NCBI GenBank assembly: GCA_016713325.1
Contig: JADJPJ010000010.1
Coordinates: 142,683 to 206,682 of the forward strand
Length of the DNA stretch: 64,000 bases
Direction of reading: 5' to 3'
Source of the DNA: Candidatus Flexifilum affinis
Lineage (GTDB): Bacteria; Chloroflexota; Anaerolineae; Aggregatilineales; Phototrophicaceae
The translations under genes and the position numbers were made by a program. The notes under the pieces were generated by a model. The model was not told where the DNA came from and did no database searches. It saw only the letters and a list, made by a program, of their open reading frames with translations. Below, one piece after another: positions 19,479-28,341 of this stretch. Numbering within the stretch: position 1 is the stretch's first letter; each line of letters opens with the position of its first letter.

Positions 19479-21062
19479 ATGAAACTGTTACGGATGATCA
19501 GGGTGACAATCGGGCTGGCACTCACCGGGCTGGCAATGGGCGTGCTGGGAACAGCACTGGCGCAGGACTTGCCGCAGTACGACACACTCTATGCCGTGCA
19601 GTGGTCGCCGGACGGGATGCGTCTGCTGGCGGGCGAATACTCCGGGCTGGTGGTGGTATGGGATGCCGTCACCGGGGCGGAGCTGCATCGCTTCGAGGGG
19701 CACGGCGCCAACACCTTCGACGGCGGGCGTGGTCGTTGGTCCCCGGACGGCGCAACGATTGTCACCTACAGTGCCGACAACAGTGCGCGCCTGTGGGATG
19801 CTGACAGTGGCGCGCTGCTGCATACGCTGAGCGGGCACAGCGACGAAGTGGTGTTCGCGCCGTTCTCGCCCGATGGGTCGCGGCTGGTCACAATCAGCGA
19901 AGATAATCAGGCGCGCGTGTGGGATGTGGCTAGCGGCGCGGCGCTGCTGACCTACAGTGGCCATGATGCGGCGCTGCGGGATGTCGAGTGGTCGGCCGAT
20001 GGCGCGCGCATCGCCACCGGCTCCGAGGATGGCACCGCGCAGATCTGGGACAGCACGACGGGCGAAACGCTGCTCACGCTGGCCGATCGTGTCGACAACG
20101 AGTCGAATGCTCTGATCGACCAGGATCCTATGGTGGTTGGCGTGGCCTGGTCGCCCGACAATTCCCGGATCGCCGTCACTGGCGACGACGGCGCGGCGAT
20201 TGTGTTCGACGCGGTGACGGGCGAAAGACAGGTTGTGCTGCAAGTGCCTCCTCCGCAGGTTTTGCCCATGTTCGCCGATACCGTCGTCGATGCCTACTGG
20301 TCACCGGATGGCACACGCATCCTGCTGCACACTTTCTTACAGCCGCCGTCGATCTGGGATGCCGCAGATGGCGCACTGCTCTACGTCCTGACCGGACACG
20401 AGGATCTGGTTACGCGCACGCGCTGGGCGGCGGATGGCAGCGCCTTGATGACCACCGGCGTGGACGGCACTATCCGCCTGTGGGACATGGCGACACAGGA
20501 GTTTGTGTCTATCGACAGTCATGAATCGATCTGGTCGGCCGAGCTCTCACCCGACGGGGCGCTGATCGCCACCACCAGCAGCGCGGGCACTGTCCGCCTG
20601 TGGGATGCGGCGACCGTCGAGGAATACCAGTTTATTTTCCCACCCCCGACCGGCGATGCCTTGCTGGATACGCCGATTGCCGGCATGCTCGCGTCGATGG
20701 AACAAGATTTGATACAGCTCGTGGACATGATGTGTCAGATGGATTCGCTGACGGCTACTGCAGAGCCGGGCGTGAACAGCGTGATGATGTGCGACGAAGA
20801 GCCGAGCACATGGTCGTACAGCGGCGTGTCAGGAGAGATGCTCACGCTTGAAGTCGCCGCGCCGGAGCCGGTGCGCACCAGCATCCTGGGCGCTGATGGC
20901 AGCGTGATCGGAGAGACGGAGGAGAACAGCCTGTCCGTGATCCTGCCCGCCGACGGTCAGTACATGATCAGGATAGAGAAGCTTTCTCCGCCAGGGGAGG
21001 CCATCGACGAGCGAATCCTCATGTTCGATTTCACGCTCTCCACGCCACAGAGGACGCGGTAA
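19479..21062 (+). CDS. Secreted WD40 eight-bladed propeller protein
   Basis: A 527-residue exported protein with a signal peptide (hydrophobic core then GTALAQ near residues 24-29). It has eight WD40 repeats at about 35-385, each with the SPDG and WDA.TG pattern. A C-terminal region (about 420-525) resembles a small beta-sandwich like a pre-peptidase or carbohydrate-type domain (PADGQYMIRIEK). The ATG at 19479 follows GGGG by five bases; an ATG at 19452 is possible but spoils the signal peptide. Its repeats match, in order, the last eight repeats of the upstream giant protein, including the tail FIFPPP versus FLFPPA. A partner or decoy role for the giant protein is an inference. Confidence 0.8.
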   Translation: MKLLRMIRVTIGLALTGLAMGVLGTALAQDLPQYDTLYAVQWSPDGMRLLAGEYSGLVVVWDAVTGAELHRFEGHGANTFDGGRGRWSPDGATIVTYSADNSARLWDADSGALLHTLSGHSDEVVFAPFSPDGSRLVTISEDNQARVWDVASGAALLTYSGHDAALRDVEWSADGARIATGSEDGTAQIWDSTTGETLLTLADRVDNESNALIDQDPMVVGVAWSPDNSRIAVTGDDGAAIVFDAVTGERQVVLQVPPPQVLPMFADTVVDAYWSPDGTRILLHTFLQPPSIWDAADGALLYVLTGHEDLVTRTRWAADGSALMTTGVDGTIRLWDMATQEFVSIDSHESIWSAELSPDGALIATTSSAGTVRLWDAATVEEYQFIFPPPTGDALLDTPIAGMLASMEQDLIQLVDMMCQMDSLTATAEPGVNSVMMCDEEPSTWSYSGVSGEMLTLEVAAPEPVRTSILGADGSVIGETEENSLSVILPADGQYMIRIEKLSPPGEAIDERILMFDFTLSTPQRTR

Positions 21063-21415
21063 GCGCATACTGCTGTAGGGGGAGGAGGGCGCTTGTGCAA
21101 AGCTACTCCTCCTCCGACGAGATGACGTTGTGTGACTTCTGAATTCCCTGCCCCATCAGGCGCTGCGCCACACCAATCAGAGCCGGGTAGCGCTTTCCGT
21201 CCTCGTCTTCGATGAACCTGCCTCGCGAGTTTTGGCTGTGCGTTCTGGAGCACGTCGTTCGAGGGAGAGCAATCCAGGGCCAGTAGCCATCGACGCTCAG
21301 CACTCGGGGCACCAGATCAGCGCGCAACGATATACACCTCATTGGCTGATCAGGTGGTGTTGCCCGCTGGCGGACCCAGTTGGCGCCATGCTGGAGATCG
21401 GCCACGCTCCACAAG
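21063..21415. other. Intergenic region with a doubtful minus-strand ORF
   Basis: A reading frame on the minus strand (21414 to 21103, TTG start adjacent to the stop of the deoxyribosyltransferase gene) ends in a plausible hydrophilic tail (GRFIEDEDGKRYPALIGV), but its first half has no recognisable pattern and no ribosome site. I see no family. GGAGGAG and CTCCTCC around 21078-21115 can pair as a hairpin after the WD40 gene and may end its transcript. Confidence 0.3.
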
Positions 21416-21889
21416 TCAGCCGCTGGTGGCCTCTAATTCTTGCTGCCAACGTGCCAGATGATCAATCACGCCATCCACGGACGGATAAACGCGGCCGATC
21501 TTCTCGATGCAGCCCAGTGTGAAGAAATTGAGACTTTCCCCGACCTTGCTGGTCGACCGCAAACGTGGGCGAGCGTCGCTCAGGATGCCCAGCATACCGA
21601 TCTTGGTCGGGTCGTGCAGCGCCAGTTCGTAGAAGATGCCCATTTCGCAGGCGGTGCCGCTGCTGACATCCGGATCGTCAAGTAAGGCGATCAGCGCATT
21701 GGCCCAGCGCACCCCCGCCAGATCGACCTGAAAAACGCGTTCCGGGACGCTCTTCGACTGGTGCGCGTTATGTTCCTGTTCCTGGGGGACGAAGCACTCG
21801 TGCCCGGCTTCGCGCAGGCGGCGGATGTTCGAGGTGTGGAAGTCCCGGTGATAGGGGGTGAACAGGGGGCCGGCGATATACAGGCGCAT
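21416..21889 (-). CDS. Nucleoside 2-deoxyribosyltransferase-like protein, copy 3
   Basis: A 157-residue protein of the nucleoside 2-deoxyribosyltransferase superfamily, which exchanges or hydrolyses the glycosidic bond of (deoxy)nucleosides or nucleotides. The family opening YIAGPLF is at residues 4-10. The catalytic Glu lies in SSGTACEMG (Glu82), and the preceding LDDPD is also typical. It is the last gene of a minus-strand operon, separated by 2 bases from copy 2. Retention of the active-site Glu suggests it is active. The exact substrate cannot be read from the sequence. Confidence 0.8.
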   Translation of the reverse strand: MRLYIAGPLFTPYHRDFHTSNIRRLREAGHECFVPQEQEHNAHQSKSVPERVFQVDLAGVRWANALIALLDDPDVSSGTACEMGIFYELALHDPTKIGMLGILSDARPRLRSTSKVGESLNFFTLGCIEKIGRVYPSVDGVIDHLARWQQELEATSG

Positions 21890-21891
21890 CG

Positions 21892-22344
21892 CTAGCCTTC
21901 TTTCTCAAGGGCGGCCAGGGCGGCGTAGAAGTTGGGGTAGACCGCGCCGAATTCGCGAATGCTCTGACGAATCTGCGGGTTGAGCGCCTTGTCCTCGCCC
22001 GACCAGCTCCAGCCTGCGACGCGTGTATCGTGCAGGAGTCCCATCATGCGGCGCGGCTTGTTCCCGAGGCGCGCGAAAACGTGGAAGGCGCCAATCTGGG
22101 CGGCCACGGCGTCGTCGACGGTATAGCCATCCAGGATAGCCATCAGCAGATCGGCGTCGCTCAGAGCGCTGTAGGTCGCCTCGAAATCATAGCCGTTCTC
22201 GGCGGCCGGGTTTTCCGGTGGGGTCCAGGTGGCCTCGTGTGGAACGAAGACCTCATGCCCACTCTTGCGCAGGGTAGCGGCGGCGTTGGAAATGTACTCG
22301 CGGGAATAAGGGGTCGCGGCGATCCCTGTCAGCACGATCTTCAT
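21892..22344 (-). CDS. Nucleoside 2-deoxyribosyltransferase-like protein, copy 2 (catalytic Glu replaced by Gln)
   Basis: A 150-residue paralogue of its two neighbours, recognisable from TPYSREYI near the N-terminus, HEVFVPHEATW and the C-terminal VYPNFYAALAALE. Compared with them the AGPLF motif is lost (TGIAAT), and the catalytic Glu is replaced by Gln83 in DDAVAAQIGAF. The start ATG at 22344 overlaps the stop of copy 1 (ATGA), with GGGAG ten bases upstream. It is therefore predicted to be inactive or to have a changed reaction; a binding or heteromeric role is possible. Confidence 0.75.
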   Translation of the reverse strand: MKIVLTGIAATPYSREYISNAAATLRKSGHEVFVPHEATWTPPENPAAENGYDFEATYSALSDADLLMAILDGYTVDDAVAAQIGAFHVFARLGNKPRRMMGLLHDTRVAGWSWSGEDKALNPQIRQSIREFGAVYPNFYAALAALEKEG

Positions 22345-22847
22345 AGAAATAGTTCTCCCTTGGGTAAGTCTGTACGGCCTTCGCGCCAGCCCTTCAGATG
22401 CGCGATCACACGATCGATGTTGGTGTAGACACAGCCCATATCCAGCAGGCAGCCCAGGCTGAAGGCGTTTACCGCCGGCACCCCGGCGTCGTCGCGCCAT
22501 TTGCCTCGCTCGTCTGTCAGCAGGCCGAGCACGCCTTTCTTCGACGGATCGCGCTGCATCATGCTCCAGAAAATGCCGAATTCGCAGGTCAAGCCGCTGC
22601 TGATGTCGGGGTCATCGAGCAGGGCGACGATGGCGTCGGCTTCGGCCACCATGTCGTAGTCCATGTCGAAGATGCCGATCGGTGTGGTTGGCGTGCCGGT
22701 ATCCCACTCGATAGCCATGGCCACGCTGCGCTCATGCGGCACAAGGCACACAAAGCCTTCCGAGCGCAGGCGGGCCGCGTTCCGGGCGTGAAAAGCCCGG
22801 TGGTACGGCGTAAACAGCGGACCCGCCACGTAGATTTTCAATGTCAT
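22341..22847 (-). CDS. Nucleoside 2-deoxyribosyltransferase-like protein, copy 1
   Basis: A 168-residue member of the nucleoside 2-deoxyribosyltransferase superfamily. It has YVAGPLFTPYHRAFH at residues 6-20, LLDDPDISSG and the catalytic Glu in GLTCEFG (Glu89). It starts four bases after the stop of the permease gene and overlaps copy 2 by ATGA, so it is translated as part of the importer operon. This placement suggests that the importer brings in nucleosides or related ribosyl compounds. Confidence 0.8.
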   Translation of the reverse strand: MTLKIYVAGPLFTPYHRAFHARNAARLRSEGFVCLVPHERSVAMAIEWDTGTPTTPIGIFDMDYDMVAEADAIVALLDDPDISSGLTCEFGIFWSMMQRDPSKKGVLGLLTDERGKWRDDAGVPAVNAFSLGCLLDMGCVYTNIDRVIAHLKGWREGRTDLPKGELFL

Positions 22848-22851
22848 AAAG

Positions 22852-23754
22852 TTATCCCTTCATGCCAGTCATCACAATGCCGCGAACGTAGTAGCGCTGG
22901 AGAATGAGGAAAGCCACGATAATCGGGACGGTCGCCATTGTGCTGGCGGCGAACGTTAGTCCCCACTGGGTTTGCACCTCGGTTGAAAAAGTTGCGATCG
23001 CCACCTGTATCACGCGCTTCTCCGGGTTAGGCGCGACAATCAGCGGCCAGAAGAACGAGTCCCAGCTCGCCTGGAAGCGGATCAGTGCGAAGGTGATCAG
23101 CGCCGGGATGGAGTTGGGAATCACCACATGGCGGAAGGCGCCCAGATGCGACGTGCCGTCGATGCGGGCCGCCTCCAGGAGATCGCGCGGGATGTCCCTG
23201 AAGAACTGCCGCAGCAGGAAGATGCCCGCGCCGTTGGCGATCCACGGGATGATCAGTGCTTCATAGGTGTTCACCCAGCCAAAGGACCGCATCTGAAGGT
23301 ACATGGGGATCGCCAGCGCCTCGAACGGGACGATCACCGTGATCATGAACAGGACAAAGAGGATGTCTCGTCCGGGGAAGTTGAGCTTGGCAAAGGCGTA
23401 GGCGGCCATCGAATTGACCACCAGGCTGCCCGCCGTTACCGTCACGGCGACGAAAATGCTGTTGCGGATGTAATGCGTGATCGGGAACGGATCAAGCTGC
23501 ATCAGCTTGCTGTAGTTTTCTATCGTCCAACTCTGGGGAATAAAAGTTTTCAGGCTGAGCGGGTGGACGTATTCGAAGATTTCCGCCTGCGGTTTGAAAG
23601 AGGCCAGAAAAATCCACACGAACGGCATGATGAGGATCGCCGCGCAGACGATCAGCACGCCGTAGCGCAGGGCAAACAGCACCCAGTGCTGCCACGTTTT
23701 GTGCTTCGTGGCGGTCGTTGTTCTCGGGGTGGCAAGTCTCTCCGTCGTTTCCAT
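22852..23754 (-). CDS. ABC transporter permease (MalG/UgpE type)
   Basis: A 300-residue inner-membrane permease with about six helices (first around residues 28-50). The EAA loop reads LLEAARIDGTSHLGAFRHVV, and the protein ends in YVRGIVMTGMKG as is usual for this family. It follows the partner permease by 23 bases. No ATPase gene is in the operon, so a shared ATPase is likely. The nearby nucleoside-metabolism genes suggest a nucleoside or ribosyl substrate, but the family also imports sugars. Confidence 0.9.
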   Translation of the reverse strand: METTERLATPRTTTATKHKTWQHWVLFALRYGVLIVCAAILIMPFVWIFLASFKPQAEIFEYVHPLSLKTFIPQSWTIENYSKLMQLDPFPITHYIRNSIFVAVTVTAGSLVVNSMAAYAFAKLNFPGRDILFVLFMITVIVPFEALAIPMYLQMRSFGWVNTYEALIIPWIANGAGIFLLRQFFRDIPRDLLEAARIDGTSHLGAFRHVVIPNSIPALITFALIRFQASWDSFFWPLIVAPNPEKRVIQVAIATFSTEVQTQWGLTFAASTMATVPIIVAFLILQRYYVRGIVMTGMKG

Positions 23755-23777
23755 GGCGTATTCTCGCTCGACCCTCT

Positions 23778-24674
23778 CTAGTATTCGACGTCTGACCGCA
23801 GCAGGATGAACTGCCCGGCCGTGAGCGCAAGGACGATAGCCAGCAGCACGAACGACAGGGCGGAGCCGTAGCCCAGCTTGAAGTAACGGAAGACCGTCTC
23901 GTAAATGTAGTGGACGATCGTCTGCGTGCTGTCGGAGGGACCGCCGCTGGTGATGACGTAGATTGGAATGAAAATCTTAAAGGCGTTCACCGTGCTGAGC
24001 ACGACGACAAAGAGCAGCGCCCGTCGCAGCAGCGGTAACGTGATGCGCCAGAAGGTTTTCCAGTCGGAAGCGCCGTCGATCGAAGCCGCTTCATACAGAT
24101 CGCCGGGGATAGACTGAATCCCGCCCAGAAGCACTAACATCGAAAAGCCGACTTCCTTCCAAACGCCGATGATCACGATGCTGAACAATGAAACATTGGG
24201 ATCGGTCAGCCAGCGCACCGGCGCGATGGAGAACATCTGAAGCACGCTGTTGATCAGCCCGTTATCGGTATGGAACATGATTTTCCAGACCGTCGAGACG
24301 ACTACCAGCGACGTCACGATGGGGATGATGTAGGCAGTGCGAAAAAAGCCAACTCCAGGGAACTTGTCCTTTATCAGCATCGCCAGGACCAGGGCCAGGA
24401 CGACCTGAAGGACGACCACGGCAATCGCGTAGACGATCGTGTTGACGATTGCTGTGTGAAACACGGTATCCATGAGAATATCGTTGTAATTCTCAAGGCC
24501 GACGAACTCTCGCCGCGGGGAAAGCAGCGGCGCGTCGTAGAAGCTCATCCTGAAAGCTTCAAAGACAGGAAAGAGAGCGAAGACGAACAGTCCGATGATT
24601 GCAGGAGCAAGCAGAATTGCCGCCGCCCGGTATTCCTCAAACCTCAGCCGGTGTTTTCGAACGAAAGTCTGCAT
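23778..24674 (-). CDS. ABC transporter permease (MalF/UgpA type)
   Basis: A 298-residue permease with six predicted helices (first near AAAILLAPAIIGLFVFALF) and the EAA loop LYEAASIDGASDWKTFWRI. The ATG at 24674 was chosen because GAGGG lies seven bases upstream; an ATG at 24692 would add six residues. It is separated by 140 bases from the binding-protein gene, a gap that holds a hairpin. Confidence 0.9.
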   Translation of the reverse strand: MQTFVRKHRLRFEEYRAAAILLAPAIIGLFVFALFPVFEAFRMSFYDAPLLSPRREFVGLENYNDILMDTVFHTAIVNTIVYAIAVVVLQVVLALVLAMLIKDKFPGVGFFRTAYIIPIVTSLVVVSTVWKIMFHTDNGLINSVLQMFSIAPVRWLTDPNVSLFSIVIIGVWKEVGFSMLVLLGGIQSIPGDLYEAASIDGASDWKTFWRITLPLLRRALLFVVVLSTVNAFKIFIPIYVITSGGPSDSTQTIVHYIYETVFRYFKLGYGSALSFVLLAIVLALTAGQFILLRSDVEY

Positions 24675-24728
24675 CGCTTCGCCCTCTGCCATCAAAACGT
24701 CGATAAGCTGCTAAAGAGGCGTCGTGCA

Positions 24729-24750
24729 GGGTCGCAGCGAACCGCGACCC
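24729..24750 (-). terminator. Hairpin after the frameshifted binding-protein gene
   Basis: A 7-bp inverted repeat (GGGTCGC and GCGACCC) with an 8-base loop in the 140-base gap between the binding-protein and permease genes. There is no strong T run after it on the minus strand, so it is better seen as an attenuation or mRNA-stabilising element than as a full terminator. Confidence 0.45.
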
Positions 24751-24814
24751 CGGCAAGACTTACGACAACGATGAGCTGCGCTTCGCTTGAGCTAGCCGGC
24801 GCAGCTCGACTGCA

Positions 24815-26078
24815 CTAACCGCCCAGTTCCGCGTCCAGACGTTCCGCGGCCGCGTCGAGGGTGGTCTGCGGGTCTTCGCCAATAGCGATATTGGTGATCG
24901 CCTGCTTGAAGACGTCGAAGAAGAAGGTGTACTGGGCGACCGGCGGGCGGGTGGCCGGGCACTGCTGAAGCTGTTCCATGAATACGTTCCAGGGGTATTC
25001 GCTGAACTGCGCGACCGAGTCAATGACCGAATGGCGGGCCGGCAGGTAGCCGCTTTCTTCCACCCACTGCTGGTGCTGCAAACGGGTGACCGAATCCAGG
25101 AACAGCCAGGCCTCTTCCGGATGCTCGGTGAAGGCGGAGATGGACACATTCCAGCCGCCGGTCATCACGGAGCATGCATCATTCCTGAAGAGGGGGATAA
25201 TTGTGTAGTTCAGATCGGGGAAGTCGCGGTCCAGCACCGGGCGGAAGCTGCTCGGCGCCTGGAAGAGTGCGATCTTGCCCGTCTGGAAGCCGTCCGGGAT
25301 CGCTTCGACGGACATCACCTTCGAGTCGGTGTGCAGCGCGCCGTACCACGTCAGCGCCTCGACCGTCTCCGGACCGTTGATGTATCCCTGGGAGGTGGTG
25401 AGATCTTCAGAGAGGACCGCCCCGCCGTTCTGGTATATCACCGGAAGGACCGACCAGTCCTGAAGGATGCGCTGTACGCCGAAGCCCCACACGTCGGTCG
25501 TATCGCCGGTGCGCTGAGTGAGCGCCTCCGGCCGCCGCGACAAATTCGTCCCATGTCCAGGCGTCCTCGAGCGTGCTCGGCAGTTCAATGCCGGCGGCTT
25601 CGGTCAGGTCGGTATTGACGTAGAGAGCTTCGGTCAGCTGGTGCATCGGCACGCCGTACGTCTGGCCCTCATAGGCGGTTTCGATCCAGGCGGAGGCCAG
25701 GTAGTCCGCCCGATTCTCCTCGGTGATGTAGCTGTCCAACGGCATGAGCACGCCCTGTTCGGCGAACGAGGCGACGCGCACGTCCATCCAGAAGACATCC
25801 GGAGCTTCCCCGCCGGCGAAGGCCGTCGCGACTTTGGAGTGATACTCGTTGAATGGGAAGGAGTCGAGCTGGACGTCGATGCCGGGATTCTCTGCCTCAA
25901 AGTTGTCGATGAGGCCCTGCATGGCTGTTACGAGACGGTTGTCTTGCTGCATCCAGAATCGGATTACGACGGGATTGTCCTGAGCGGCCACGCTGCCGAA
26001 GCTGAGCGACAGCAGGACCAGCACCATGGCTGCGATGCCGACGGTCCCCATCCAGCGGTTGGTACCCTTATGTAACAT
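24815..26078 (-). pseudogene. ABC sugar/nucleoside-binding protein (SBP family 1), split by a frameshift near 25530
   Basis: Two minus-strand frames make up one binding protein of about 420 residues. The first, from the ATG at 26078 (strong GGGAGGGAATA ribosome site), carries a signal peptide ending in SVAAQ and motifs GGEAPDVFWMD and AWTWDEFVAAA. After FVAAA it runs into nonsense and closes at 25407. Removing one base in the GCCGGAGGCG stretch (about 25525-25533) restores EFVAAAEALTQRTGDTTDVWG, which continues to 24815. The rest is a normal family 1 C-terminal half (HPEEAWLFLD, YPWNVFMEQ). A sequencing error is at least as likely as real inactivation, because the permeases and downstream genes look intact. 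Confidence 0.75.
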
Positions 26079-26155
26079 TATTCCCTCCCTACAGTTTCAT
26101 TCGCCGACACAAAGAACGATTGGCCGCTCGGCCTGTGGCGCGAGCTCCCAACGAT

Positions 26156-27019
26156 TCACCCACTCTGTGCACTATTGCCTTCCTGCCGCCGCAGGCCGGG
26201 ATGCCAGAAAGCGGCCCCCGCCGCCTGCTTCTCCTCATCCATCTGACGCAGAATGAGGGCGGCCCGGTTGGCAGCCGCGACCGCTTTGTCCACTCCGATA
26301 ACCTGGAAGGTATCATTCGTGCGGTTGGCGACCACGGCGAAGATCGCCCCGGCGCGCAGTTGATAAAGCCCTGCGATGGTCAGCAGCGCGGAGGATTCCA
26401 TCTCGAAATTCAGCACCCCGGCCGCCTGCAAATCCGGGAGTAGATCGCTCGAAAAGCTCGGCGCATACCCCTGCCATCCGGGGCGTCCCTGCCCTAAATA
26501 CCAGGAGTCGGTCGAGGCCGTGACACCGACATGGTAGCGATAGCCGAGTTCTTCGCAGGCCTGGATCAGCGCCATAACTGCTTCCTGATGTGCCGCCGCC
26601 GGGTACTCTGGCCGTACGTACGCCTTGCTGGCGCCATCCAGTCGTACGGCCGCCCGTGCGATGATCAGGTCGCCCAGTTCAATGCCGGGCTGAATTGCGC
26701 CGGTGGTGCCGATGCGCAGCAGAGTCTTCGCGCCCATTCGCGCCAGCGACTCGACGACGGTAGCCATGGCCGGGTTGCCGATGCCGGTCGAGATTGCCGT
26801 GATGCGCATCCCCTGAACGATGCCGGTATGGGTCACGAACTCGCGGTTTTCGCCCACCGCTTCGAAGGAGTCCCACCCCGAGGAAATCAGGGCAACGCGG
26901 CCCGGATCGCCCGGAAGCAGGACCGTCGAGGCGACATCCCTGGCGCTGATGCGCAGGTGATAGTTCAGGCCGGACTCGGTGAAGGGCGCGGCAGCCGACT
27001 GGAAATTCAGATCGCTCAA
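26156..27019 (-). CDS. Nucleoside phosphorylase (uridine phosphorylase-like)
   Basis: A 287-residue enzyme expected to cleave nucleosides with phosphate to base and (deoxy)ribose-1-phosphate. The family phosphate and sugar-site motifs appear: LLPGDPGRV, ISTGIGNPAMATVVE, RIGTTGAIQ and NFEMESSALLTIA. The start is a TTG at 27019, which overlaps the stop of the upstream deaminase gene (TTGA) and has GGAG eight bases upstream. The context (deaminase, deoxyribosyltransferases, binding-protein importer) supports a role in nucleoside catabolism; specificity for uridine versus purine nucleosides is not certain. Confidence 0.8.
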   Translation of the reverse strand: MSDLNFQSAAAPFTESGLNYHLRISARDVASTVLLPGDPGRVALISSGWDSFEAVGENREFVTHTGIVQGMRITAISTGIGNPAMATVVESLARMGAKTLLRIGTTGAIQPGIELGDLIIARAAVRLDGASKAYVRPEYPAAAHQEAVMALIQACEELGYRYHVGVTASTDSWYLGQGRPGWQGYAPSFSSDLLPDLQAAGVLNFEMESSALLTIAGLYQLRAGAIFAVVANRTNDTFQVIGVDKAVAAANRAALILRQMDEEKQAAGAAFWHPGLRRQEGNSAQSG

Positions 27020-28341
27020 GGTGTCTTCTCCTGTTCGCGCCGAGCCGCCAGAGGGCCGGCATGGCGCTGTACCCACTGCACGGCCCGCTCGATCGCCTCG
27101 TCGAAATCACTCGCGATGAGCTGGCCGTCGCGCACCCGCTGCTGCCCGTCGACCCAGACGTCACGAACGTCCAGCCCGCGGGTGGCGTAGACCAGCCCGG
27201 CGACGGGATCGTGCCAGGGCTGCAGGTGAGGCTGATTGCGCTGTACGGTGATCACGTCGGCCCGCTTGCCGACTTCGAGCGAGCCGATCCGGTCGGCCAG
27301 ATTGAGCAGGGCGGCGGAGTCGCGGGTCGCCAGATCGAGCAACTGGTCGACCGGCATCGCCTGTGGATCCTCCGCCGCGATCTTGTGCAGCAGCCCGGCC
27401 GTCTTCATCTCGGAGAAGAGATCCATGCTGTTGTTGGAAGCGGCGCAGTCCGTGCCGAGCCCGACCGCGACGTGCTCATGGCGCATCTGCAGCACTGGCG
27501 CGATGCGGCCCTCGATTTTGGCGTTGCTGGCCGGGCAGTGCGCCACGCGTACTCCATGCTTTTCCAGCAGGGCGATCTCTTCCTCGTCGACGTAGATACA
27601 GTGCGCGGCGACGACATCGCCGCCCAGGAAGCCGATGGCATCCAGGTAGCGCACCGACCCTTGATAGCCGCGCCGGGCGATCTCGGCCAGTTCCTGCCGT
27701 GACTGGGCGACGTGGATGAAAATCAGCGCACCCCAGCGGTCGGCCTGCTGGCGCGTCCATTGCAGCAGTTCGGTGCTGCACGTGTCTGGTCCCACCGGGC
27801 CTAGGCCGACCTGGATCAGACCATCGTCGGCGACGCCATACCTTTCCAACAGGTCCAGGGCGCTCCGCTTGCGCTGATCGGCACCGCGGTCGACCAGCGA
27901 TGGGGCGACCACGGCGCGAAGGCCTGCGTGGACGAGTGCGTCGGTAACCCGGTCCATGTTTGAGAAGCGGTCGGCCGTGGCGGTGACGCCCTGGCGCAGC
28001 AGTTCGTAGGCGCCGAGCAGGCCGGACCAGTAGACATCTTCCGGCGTCAGATAGCGTTCGGCGTCCAGTTCATGACGGAACCAGTCGACCGAAGGCAGGT
28101 CTTCCAGCAGACCGCGGAAGTAGGTCATGCCGGTATGCGTATGCGCGTTGATCAGGCCGGGCATCACCAGCAGCGAGGTGCAGTCCTGAAGGATATCATC
28201 GGGACCTGGCGGCGGCGCCCCGGCAGCATCCCCGACATAGCGGATCGTGCTGCCCTCGAAGACGACCGTGCCGGGGTGATAGACCCGGCGCTCGCCATCC
28301 AGGGTCAGGATCATGCCACCGTGCAGGTAGACCTGACTCAT
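27016..28341 (-). CDS. Amidohydrolase, MTA/SAH deaminase-like
   Basis: A 441-residue metal-dependent deaminase of the amidohydrolase superfamily. The metal ligands are visible: HTHTG in PGLINAHTHTG, the His in IFIHVAQS, the His in VAAHCIYVDEEE and the Asp in GLGTDCAAS. These motifs and the ...HCPASNAKI signature are shared with 5'-methylthioadenosine/S-adenosylhomocysteine deaminases and chlorohydrolases. It overlaps its upstream neighbour by four bases. In this context deamination of MTA, SAH or 5'-deoxyadenosine is plausible, but a guanine- or cytosine-type substrate cannot be ruled out. Confidence 0.8.
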   Translation of the reverse strand: MSQVYLHGGMILTLDGERRVYHPGTVVFEGSTIRYVGDAAGAPPPGPDDILQDCTSLLVMPGLINAHTHTGMTYFRGLLEDLPSVDWFRHELDAERYLTPEDVYWSGLLGAYELLRQGVTATADRFSNMDRVTDALVHAGLRAVVAPSLVDRGADQRKRSALDLLERYGVADDGLIQVGLGPVGPDTCSTELLQWTRQQADRWGALIFIHVAQSRQELAEIARRGYQGSVRYLDAIGFLGGDVVAAHCIYVDEEEIALLEKHGVRVAHCPASNAKIEGRIAPVLQMRHEHVAVGLGTDCAASNNSMDLFSEMKTAGLLHKIAAEDPQAMPVDQLLDLATRDSAALLNLADRIGSLEVGKRADVITVQRNQPHLQPWHDPVAGLVYATRGLDVRDVWVDGQQRVRDGQLIASDFDEAIERAVQWVQRHAGPLAARREQEKTP

